DNA from: Ruegeria arenilitoris
Lineage (GTDB): Bacteria; Pseudomonadota; Alphaproteobacteria; Rhodobacterales; Rhodobacteraceae
Assembly: GCF_013035425.1 (NCBI RefSeq)
Contig: NZ_WQHX01000007.1
Location: 124,001 to 188,000, forward strand
Length of the DNA: 64,000 nt
Reading direction: 5' to 3'
Position numbers and translations under genes: made by a program. Shown here one piece after another: positions 19,164 to 26,065 of the stretch. Numbering within the stretch: the stretch's first letter is position 1; each line of letters opens with the position of its first letter. Below the pieces are notes generated by a model, which was not told the DNA's origin, did not search any database, and saw only the letters and a program-made list of their open reading frames with translations.

Positions 19164-19481
19164 TCAGTCGGTCTCGCTCAGCACCTGCGCTTTGGCTTCT
19201 GGCAGCAGTTCTGCCATTTTTGCGCGAATTTCTTCAGCCGTGGACAGGTTCCCCAGATCGCCCGCAACTTTTCGCACGACATCTTCGTGACCCGCTTCCT
19301 CAAAATCGGCAATTACCACAGATTTGGCATATTCATCGGCTTCCGCACCGGATTTTCCCAGTTTTTCAGCGGCCCAAAGGCCAAGAAGCTTGTTGCAGCG
19401 AGCCTGCGCTTTGAACTGCATTTCTTCGTCGTGAGCAAACTTTGCTTCAAAGGCGTTTTCGCGTTCGTCGAACGTGGTCAT
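19164..19481 (-). CDS. F1F0-ATP synthase inhibitory zeta subunit (DUF1476)
   Basis: A small cytoplasmic protein that, in Paracoccus and relatives, blocks ATP hydrolysis by the F1 motor. The 105-residue sequence has the diagnostic N-terminus MTTFDERENAFEAKFAHDEE, followed by the helical bundle region (NKLLGLWAAEKLG, then VVIADFEEAGHEDVVRKV). The match to the Paracoccus zeta subunit is strong from memory. It lies divergent from purC, which is its usual neighbour in this family of bacteria. Confidence 0.9.
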   Translation of the reverse strand: MTTFDERENAFEAKFAHDEEMQFKAQARCNKLLGLWAAEKLGKSGAEADEYAKSVVIADFEEAGHEDVVRKVAGDLGNLSTAEEIRAKMAELLPEAKAQVLSETD

Positions 19482-19788
19482 TGGTTGAGGACCTCATATC
19501 ACTAATTTCGTTAAACAGATAAAAAAACCGAAACAGAATGTATAGCGAAAATAGCCCATGCGCGACCAATTGCATCGAGAGGGCAAAGAAGGTTCGCAAT
19601 GTCGAATTCTGGCGTCAAGACTGGAGCGTAGCAAAGGCTCAAACCGCCATGCTGTGAGTGAAAAAAGGTCCAAAGCCTTTAAATCTGACCGCAAGCGATA
19701 TCTCTGACGCTTGCGGGCGGGGGCTGGCTGGAATAAGAGGACGACAGCCGCGCGATCAATGCGCGTAACCGTTATGGAAAGGTCGCCA
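19482..19788 (+). promoter_or_regulatory. Divergent intergenic region with purC leader hairpin
   Basis: This 307-bp gap between the zeta-subunit gene and purC has no convincing gene. It contains a perfect 9-bp inverted repeat, ccgcaagcg (19689-19697) and cgcttgcgg (19708-19716), about 73 bases before purC. No T run follows, so it is not a normal terminator. It could be a leader structure or the site of a regulator. Confidence 0.4.
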
Positions 19789-20544
19789 ATGGCGCGTCGC
19801 AAGAAAATTTACGAAGGCAAGGCCAAAATTCTATACGAAGGTCCTGAACCGGGCACAATCGTGCAATATTTCAAAGATGACGCCACCGCATTCAACGCGG
19901 AAAAAAAGGATGTAATCGACGGCAAAGGTGTTTTGAATAACCGCCTGAGTGAATTCTTCATGACAGGCCTGACACAAATCGGCGTTCCCAACCACTTTAT
20001 CCGCCGTTTGAATATGCGTGAGCAACTGGTGCGGAATTGCGAAATTGTTCCGCTTGAAGTGATCGTGCGCAATTATGCCGCCGGGACAATGTCAAAACGC
20101 CTTGGGATAGCTGAAGGCACCCAATTGCCGCGTCCAATAGTCGAATATTGCTACAAAGACGACTCTCTGGGCGACCCACTTGTGACCGAAGAACACATCG
20201 CTGCTTTTGGCTGGGCCAGTCAGCAGGACATGGACGACATTCTAAGCATCGCGTTAAGGGTCAACGACTTTCTGAGTGGAGTAATGCTGGCTGTTGGCAT
20301 CCGTCTGGTCGATTTCAAAATAGAAATCGGGCGAATTTTCGACGGTGATTATCAACGTCTGATTGTCGCAGATGAGATCAGTCCCGACAGCTGCCGTCTT
20401 TGGGATATCGAAACCGGGCAGAAGTTGGACAAAGACGTGTTTCGCCGAGATCTGGGCAACCTTACAGATGCCTATTCCGAAGTTGCTCGCCGTCTGGGCG
20501 TTCTGCCAAAAAGTAATGTCTCTAAGCCGACTCTGATCAACTGA
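19789..20544 (+). CDS. purC: Phosphoribosylaminoimidazole-succinocarboxamide synthase
   Basis: Joins CAIR and aspartate with ATP to make SAICAR in purine synthesis. About 251 residues from the ATG at 19789, the normal size. The N-terminal glycine-rich ATP site is [18 protein letters not shown], and the substrate regions include [27 protein letters not shown] and LVDFKIEIG. An in-frame frame extends 78 bases further upstream, but MARRKK is the family start. A strong terminator follows, so purC is not on one transcript with marC, purS and purQ. Confidence 0.97.
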   Translation: MARRKKIYEGKAKILYEGPEPGTIVQYFKDDATAFNAEKKDVIDGKGVLNNRLSEFFMTGLTQIGVPNHFIRRLNMREQLVRNCEIVPLEVIVRNYAAGTMSKRLGIAEGTQLPRPIVEYCYKDDSLGDPLVTEEHIAAFGWASQQDMDDILSIALRVNDFLSGVMLAVGIRLVDFKIEIGRIFDGDYQRLIVADEISPDSCRLWDIETGQKLDKDVFRRDLGNLTDAYSEVARRLGVLPKSNVSKPTLIN

Positions 20545-20567
20545 TTGTCATTGCAACATTTTCTAGC

Positions 20568-20599
20568 AAGGCGTCATGGAAATAACGTGACGCCTTTTT
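20568..20599 (+). terminator. Intrinsic terminator of purC
   Basis: A 9-bp stem aaggcgtca/tgacgcctt with an 11-base loop runs directly into five Ts at 20595-20599, 24 bases after the purC stop. Confidence 0.85.
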
Positions 20600-20691
20600 A
20601 GTTCAAGATGCGCGTTTGACAGCTTCGACAAGAATACAGCATGCTCTGTGCCGAACGATCTTTTTGGTTTACTGTCAAGGCGATATTCAAC

Positions 20692-21363
20692 ATGCTCGAT
20701 TTGTTTGACCAAGCCGTGTTTCTCAAGTTTTTGGCGGCGATCCTCGCTATTTTCAATCCGCTTTATAATATTCCGATTTTCTTGAGCATGACGAAAAACT
20801 GCACGAAGGAAGAGCGTCGGCGGGTCGCTTTGATTGTGTCTGTTTCGGTAACGGTCATTGCCTTGATTGCAGTTGTGATCGGTGAGGAAGTATTGGCCGT
20901 TTTCGGCATAGACGTCCCATCGTTCCGAATTGCAGGCGGGATCATAATTTTTGGAATTGGAATGTCGATGTTAAGGGCCGATGACCGCTCTCCGGGCGAT
21001 CAGGCGGCTGCAGCGGAAGGGCACGAAAGAAAGCTAAACTTTGCAGTCGTTCCCTTGGCAATTCCGCTTACTATTGGTCCCGGCACAATCGCTGTGACGA
21101 TCGTTTTTTCTCACCAACTCTCGCATGGCTCCGAAGTGGTGACGCTGGGTTCCGCGGTGTTAATCGCGTGTGCAATTGTTGCATTGGGGTTGCTGTTTGC
21201 CGACCAAATTTCTCGCCTCGTCGGAGAAACAATGATCAACGTTTTAACGCGCATAATGGCAATCTTATTGGTCGCGGTCGCCGTTGAGATGGTTTTAACA
21301 GGTACATTCAATGCAATCGACGTGCATTACCCCGGATTAACAACGCAATCGGGCAACAATTGA
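20692..21363 (+). CDS. MarC-family integral membrane protein
   Basis: A six-helix inner-membrane protein of 223 residues from the MarC/NAAT family. The function is not settled despite the multiple-antibiotic-resistance name. The start MLDLFDQAVFLKFLAAILAI at 20692 was preferred over an upstream frame extension. Typical features are FNPLYNIPIFLSM, the loop GGIIIFGIGMSML and VVPLAIPLTIGPGTIA. It sits between purC and purS without any evident link to purines. Confidence 0.88.
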   Translation: MLDLFDQAVFLKFLAAILAIFNPLYNIPIFLSMTKNCTKEERRRVALIVSVSVTVIALIAVVIGEEVLAVFGIDVPSFRIAGGIIIFGIGMSMLRADDRSPGDQAAAAEGHERKLNFAVVPLAIPLTIGPGTIAVTIVFSHQLSHGSEVVTLGSAVLIACAIVALGLLFADQISRLVGETMINVLTRIMAILLVAVAVEMVLTGTFNAIDVHYPGLTTQSGNN

Positions 21364-21471
21364 TAGACAAAAAGTGCCGCCGCACCAAGGGTTGTCCAAC
21401 AAGGCCAAGCAGGATATTCCCCACCCATCGGAACACGCCAGTTCCATGATCTTCAGGTGGAGTTTACGAAA

Positions 21472-21702
21472 ATGAAGGCACGGGTGCATGTGATGCTCAA
21501 AGACGGGGTACTAGACCCGCAGGGCGAGGCGGTTCGGCACGCATTGGGCGCCATGGGCTTTGATAAGGTTGAGGGCGTGCGCCAGGGAAAGGTAATCGAT
21601 CTTGAATTGGCGGAAGGTGCGACCGAAGCTGATATAACGGATATGTGCGAAAAACTGTTGGCAAACACAGTTATCGAACGTTTTGAAATAGAAATGGTTT
21701 AA
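21472..21702 (+). CDS. purS: Phosphoribosylformylglycinamidine synthase subunit PurS
   Basis: A small subunit that bridges PurL and PurQ and channels ammonia in FGAM synthesis. The protein has 76 residues, from MKARVHVMLKDGVLDPQGEA to FEIEMV, as is normal for PurS. The ATG at 21472 has a GGTGGAG ribosome-binding site 9 bases upstream, which favours it over an in-frame GTG at 21457. purQ follows after 27 bases. Confidence 0.95.
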   Translation: MKARVHVMLKDGVLDPQGEAVRHALGAMGFDKVEGVRQGKVIDLELAEGATEADITDMCEKLLANTVIERFEIEMV

Positions 21703-21729
21703 GTCTTTTCAGAAAACAGAGGGTTAGCC

Positions 21730-22398
21730 ATGCGCGCAGCAGTTATCGTGTTTCCAGGCTCAAACTGTGACAGGGACCTTGCCGTTGCCTTTGAAAGGGC
21801 CGGCTTTTCGGTCGACATGGTTTGGCACAAGGACGCCACCCTTCCGGATGGTGTGGATATTGTCGGCGTTCCCGGAGGATTCTCTTACGGTGACTATCTT
21901 CGATGCGGAGCGATTGCTGCGCAGTCGCCGATCTGCAAGGCGCTGGTCCAACATACTGAGCGAGGCGGATATGCCATCGGAATATGCAACGGTTTTCAGG
22001 TCCTGACTGAAACCGGGATTCTGCCCGGTGCTTTATTGCGCAATGCTGGTCTTAAATACATCTGCCGAACTGTTGGTCTGCGCGTTCAGACCAGCGACAG
22101 TGCATTCACCGAAGGATACAACGCCGGTGATGTGATCGATATTCCGATTGCTCATCATGACGGCAATTATTTTGCAGATGATGAAACTTTGGCGACGTTG
22201 AAAGATCAAGATCGGGTTGCATTTACATATGATCAGAACCCCAACGGTTCGCGCGACGACATCGCTGGTATCCTTTCTGGCAATCGCCGTGTGTTGGGCA
22301 TGATGCCGCACCCCGAGCGTGCGGCGGATTCAGGCCATGGCGGTACGGATGGAGCGGCGCTCTTCCGCGCACTGTCCGGTGTTTTCGCACCGGCATGA
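21730..22398 (+). CDS. purQ: Phosphoribosylformylglycinamidine synthase subunit PurQ (glutaminase)
   Basis: A class I glutamine amidotransferase that releases ammonia for PurL. The 222-residue protein has the start [28 protein letters not shown] and the nucleophile Cys in [11 protein letters not shown] (about residue 86). The His-Glu pair of the catalytic triad is in MPHPERAAD near residue 196. It is cotranscribed with purS. The large subunit purL is at the left end of the window on the other strand. Confidence 0.97.
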   Translation: MRAAVIVFPGSNCDRDLAVAFERAGFSVDMVWHKDATLPDGVDIVGVPGGFSYGDYLRCGAIAAQSPICKALVQHTERGGYAIGICNGFQVLTETGILPGALLRNAGLKYICRTVGLRVQTSDSAFTEGYNAGDVIDIPIAHHDGNYFADDETLATLKDQDRVAFTYDQNPNGSRDDIAGILSGNRRVLGMMPHPERAADSGHGGTDGAALFRALSGVFAPA

Positions 22399-22434
22399 CT
22401 TGAGATCAATGTCACTGGCGCGTAGCGTCGAAAA

Positions 22435-24213
22435 ATGAGTTCAGACGTTCAACCAGAGAGCCCCGGTTTTCTGAGCCGTTTTGGAGGCGGCCCACTAGGC
22501 TGGCGCCTACGAATTGCCGTTCTGGTTCTTCTTCTCGCAACCGTTGTCACTGTTTGGGTTACCAACAGCTTACTTACCAGCAGGTTTACTGAGTCTACGC
22601 GCAATCGGGCCGAGCTTCGGCTGGCACTTTATTCTGGCAACTTGCTTAGCGAGCTGCGCCGTAACGCCATCGTCCCACAATTGCTTGCGCGCGACCCGAC
22701 CCTGATCGGCGCCTTGCAGTCGAGCGACTATACCTTATCGAGCCAGCGACTGATTTCCTTCGTCGAAGAAATTGGAGCCGCTTCGCTGGTATTGTTGGAT
22801 GGCGATGGATTGACCGTGGCAGCAACAGACCGAAATCGATTGGGCGAAGGTCACCGCAACACAGCATATTTTGTCGATGCAATCCGCGCGAATGCAACCC
22901 TGTTTTCAATTATTCCGCGCGAATCTGGTGGTTACAAGTTCGTGTATTCACGGCGCATCGAGGCGAATTCTGAAGTTCTTGGCGTAATAGTTGTCGAAGT
23001 CGACTTACAGAAATTCGAACGAGCTTGGGCGGGTATCTCAGATGCGGTTATGGTGACCGATAGTACTGGCACTATAATTTTGTCGACGGAACCTCAATGG
23101 CGTGGATTGGATGAGGGGTCGGCAATGCTTCGGCAACCCCCACAAGGGGCGATCCAAAGGGCCATTCGGGCAACGACAGATTGGACCGCCCTTCCGCCCG
23201 ACGCTTACCTGCAGGGTGAAGCGGTGATGCGGATGGAAACGCGTATTCCGTTCAGAGGTTGGCAGATGACTTCGTTCACCACCTACTCCTCGATCCGGGA
23301 GAAGGTGAACAGCGTTCTGGCCTTGGAAATCATGGGTTTTGCGATTCTCTTGGCCCTTGCGTTCTACGCGCTCAGCCGGCGGGCAACGTCCCGCATGACT
23401 TTGTTCCAGCGAGAGTCGGCGGAGCTTCGCGCATTGAACACCAGGTTGCAGCGGGAAATCGCTGAGCGTGAACGGGTGGAAAAGACGCTGGAAGTTGCCG
23501 AGCAAACCCTTGCGCAAAGTTCGAAACTGGCCGCATTGGGTGAGATGTCGGCAGCCGTAAGTCACGAATTGAATCAACCTTTGGCTGCGATGAAAACCTA
23601 TCTTGCAGGTGCGCGCCTTTTACTGCGTCGTGATCGATCAGAGGAAGCATTGGCCAGTTTCGGCAGGATCGATGGATTGATTGAGCGGATGGGCGCAATA
23701 ACCCGGCAGCTAAAATCTTATGCTCGAAAGGGCGCGGACGCGTTTTCCCCTGTAGATCTTGGCGAAGCGCTGGCTTCGTCTCTATCAATGATGGAGCCGC
23801 AGCTGAGGCAACGTCATGTCAAGATTACGCAAATTTTGCCTGAGGAACCTGTGGTCGTGATGGGCGATCGAATGCGGATTGAGCAGGTCATGGTCAACCT
23901 CTTGCGAAATGCTCTGGACGCCACCAAATCAATAGATGAACCGGACGTTGAAATCATCCTTGCGGCGGGTGAGACTGCGGTACTGACCGTCCGAGACAAT
24001 GGGCATGGCATTGAGGATATCGAAAACCTGTTCGAACCGTTTTACACTACTAAACGGCCAGGAGACGGAGTCGGACTAGGCCTTGCTATCTCGTCCGGGA
24101 TCGTCAACGACCACGGTGGGCGGCTGACCGCACGCAACGGACAAAATGGCGGCGCAGTTTTCGAGATGCAGCTGCCGATACTTGGAAGCGACGGCCTGGA
24201 GGCCGCTGAATAA
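22435..24213 (+). CDS. dctB: DctB-like membrane sensor histidine kinase
   Basis: The 592-residue kinase resembles DctB, which senses periplasmic C4-dicarboxylates. Two membrane helices (about residues 24-44 and 290-312) flank a periplasmic double-Cache-type domain containing LLDGDGLTVAATDRNRLGEG and an Arg/Tyr-rich ligand region. A coiled-coil stretch follows (RLQREIAERERVEKTLEVAE). The phosphorylated His is in VSHELNQPLAAMK (about residue 377), and the ATPase boxes are NLLRNALDAT, DNGHGI and GVGLGLAIS. dctD follows after 6 bases. No dicarboxylate transporter gene (dctA or dctPQM) is nearby, so the ligand is inferred only from the family. Confidence 0.85.
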   Translation: MSSDVQPESPGFLSRFGGGPLGWRLRIAVLVLLLATVVTVWVTNSLLTSRFTESTRNRAELRLALYSGNLLSELRRNAIVPQLLARDPTLIGALQSSDYTLSSQRLISFVEEIGAASLVLLDGDGLTVAATDRNRLGEGHRNTAYFVDAIRANATLFSIIPRESGGYKFVYSRRIEANSEVLGVIVVEVDLQKFERAWAGISDAVMVTDSTGTIILSTEPQWRGLDEGSAMLRQPPQGAIQRAIRATTDWTALPPDAYLQGEAVMRMETRIPFRGWQMTSFTTYSSIREKVNSVLALEIMGFAILLALAFYALSRRATSRMTLFQRESAELRALNTRLQREIAERERVEKTLEVAEQTLAQSSKLAALGEMSAAVSHELNQPLAAMKTYLAGARLLLRRDRSEEALASFGRIDGLIERMGAITRQLKSYARKGADAFSPVDLGEALASSLSMMEPQLRQRHVKITQILPEEPVVVMGDRMRIEQVMVNLLRNALDATKSIDEPDVEIILAAGETAVLTVRDNGHGIEDIENLFEPFYTTKRPGDGVGLGLAISSGIVNDHGGRLTARNGQNGGAVFEMQLPILGSDGLEAAE

Positions 24214-24225
24214 CGAGGAATGACT

Positions 24226-25560
24226 ATGGCACAAGCCATGAAGATCGCCATCGTGGACGACGAACAGGACATGCGCCAGTCAATCAGCCAATGGTTGGCG
24301 TTGTCAGGTTACGACACCGAGACGTTTGCAAGCGCCGAAGATGCTCTAAAGGTGCTGGGGCCAGAGTATCCAGGGATCGTGATATCAGATATCAAGATGC
24401 CCGGTATGGACGGCATCCAGCTGTTGAAGAAACTCATGGGCGCGGACAGCACCTTGCCTGTGATTATGATCACCGGACACGGTGACGTGCCGATGGCTGT
24501 TGAGGCCATGCGCGTAGGTGCATTCGATTTCCTCGAAAAGCCTTTCAATCCGGACCGCATGTCGGAATTGGCCAAACGCGCCAGTAATGCAAGAAGATTG
24601 ACGTTGGACAACCGGGCGCTGCGGCGAGAGTTGTCTGGCGGAACTCAGATTATGAACAAGTTGATCGGCGCCAGCCCGGTTATGGAACGTCTGCGAGAGG
24701 ATATTCTGGATTTGGGTCAGGCGGATGGTCACGTTTTGATCGATGGGGAAACCGGAACAGGCAAAACACTGGTTGCTCACGCCCTGCACGCCGTCGGTAG
24801 CCGTGCGGGCAAGAAATTTGTTTTGGTCTCCTGCGCTGCTTTGGAAGAAGATGCGCTTTCAAAGCGCTTGTTTGGACCGATGATGCCCGAAGACTCGCAA
24901 CTGCCAGCGATTGAGGAGGCACGTGGCGGAACGCTAGTACTCGAGGATGTCGAGGCGCTAAGCGATACCCTGCAAGCGCGACTGTTGAGCGTGATGAATC
25001 AGCAGGGCACTCCGGCAGAGACGAGGATAGTGGCAATCTCGAATTTGCAGGAAGCTGGTAAAACCAGCGAGGATGTTCTGCGGCCCGATTTGTTTTATCG
25101 ATTGGCTGCACTTCGTATAACAATGCCACCTTTGCGGCAGCGAGGTGAAGATATCCTGACTTTGTTCACCCGCTTAAGCGAGCAATTCGCTGAGGAATAC
25201 GGCTGCGACACTCCGCAGGTCAGCGCCCAAGAAGCTGCTCAGCTATTACAGGCACCATGGCCGGGGAATGTACGCCAGTTGATCAACATAGCCGAGCGTG
25301 CGGTTCTGCAATCGCGTCGTGGGTCTGGTACGATTGCTTCGCTGTTAATGTCCGACCATGAGGAAATGCAGCCGGTTATGACAACTGAAGGCAAGCCGCT
25401 TAAGGAATATGTAGAGGCATTCGAAAGGATGCTGATCGACAACACCATGCGTCGCCACAAAGGTTCGATCGCTTCAGTTATGGACGAACTCTGTCTACCG
25501 CGCCGGACCTTGAACGAGAAAATGGCGAAGTATGGCCTGCAGCGATCAGACTATTTGTAA
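24226..25560 (+). CDS. dctD: DctD-like NtrC-family response regulator lacking the GAFTGA loop
   Basis: A response regulator of about 444 residues. The receiver domain (phospho-acceptor in ISDIKMPGMDGIQLL, about residue 52) is followed by an AAA+ domain with Walker A GETGTGKTLVAHALH (about 174-188) and RPDLFYRLAALRITMPPLR. A Fis-type helix-turn-helix ends the protein (DELCLPRRTLNEKM). Between Walker A and Walker B the usual GAFTGA loop is missing: LFGPMMPEDSQLPAIEEA leads straight into GGTLVLEDVEAL, where the acidic pair is ED rather than DE. The GAFTGA loop contacts sigma-54, so this protein probably does not work as a sigma-54 activator, as is known for Rhodobacter capsulatus NtrC. Start at 24226; an in-frame ATG exists at 24238. 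Confidence 0.85.
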   Translation: MAQAMKIAIVDDEQDMRQSISQWLALSGYDTETFASAEDALKVLGPEYPGIVISDIKMPGMDGIQLLKKLMGADSTLPVIMITGHGDVPMAVEAMRVGAFDFLEKPFNPDRMSELAKRASNARRLTLDNRALRRELSGGTQIMNKLIGASPVMERLREDILDLGQADGHVLIDGETGTGKTLVAHALHAVGSRAGKKFVLVSCAALEEDALSKRLFGPMMPEDSQLPAIEEARGGTLVLEDVEALSDTLQARLLSVMNQQGTPAETRIVAISNLQEAGKTSEDVLRPDLFYRLAALRITMPPLRQRGEDILTLFTRLSEQFAEEYGCDTPQVSAQEAAQLLQAPWPGNVRQLINIAERAVLQSRRGSGTIASLLMSDHEEMQPVMTTEGKPLKEYVEAFERMLIDNTMRRHKGSIASVMDELCLPRRTLNEKMAKYGLQRSDYL

Positions 25561-26065
25561 GTGCCAATTGTGGCCCCAAATTTCCTGAGCAACCAATTTA
25601 ATTCACGTTTGCGAATTTTTTACCTAATAGAAGTGCACCCGCGTTAAGTTCGTAGGGTGCAATTCAGTTTGCCCATTGTCTTTTCCGCAGGACTGCTTTT
25701 ATTGTGTTCGAACGGGCCGGGCATTTTTCCGCTCTTAAGCCCCGGATATTTGAGTTTCGCTGCTTTGCCGCAAGTGAAGAAAAACTTTGGCAGCAAAGCA
25801 GACCGATTGTGCCCTGACTGGGCAGTAGAGCACCTGAGCCCGAATGACGGGCGAAAGGAATAAATGGGCAGGCAGCGATAAATCGCGCCTGTCGGAGAAG
25901 AACCGCGATGACGCGCGCGCAACGATCGAGTATACGGGCAGGGGGCCATGGCGCCAGACCCTGCCGCGCGCCGTCTGATATCGCCCTGACAAGACACCTC
26001 CCCAAATGCGCCCTTCCAACCGGACGGGCCAGGACAATGCGTTTGGCGCGGTGCACCAAGGACAA
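25561..26065 (+). promoter_or_regulatory. Long structured leader upstream of rne
   Basis: These 505 bases contain no convincing gene. Two strong hairpins stand out. One is ctgctttgc (25760-25768) pairing with gcaaagcag (25793-25801), a 9-bp stem. The other is ggcaggg (25937-25943) pairing with ccctgcc (25959-25965), with a further short GC-rich pairing inside the loop. Long structured leaders are the site of RNase E feedback control in other bacteria. That role is inferred here. A 68-codon frame at 25657-25863 was judged not to be a gene. Confidence 0.5.

Noticed and set aside
25657..25863. 68-codon frame upstream of rne
   Set aside because: It has no ribosome-binding site and no family resemblance, and it runs across a stable 9-bp stem. 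It is better explained as the rne leader.
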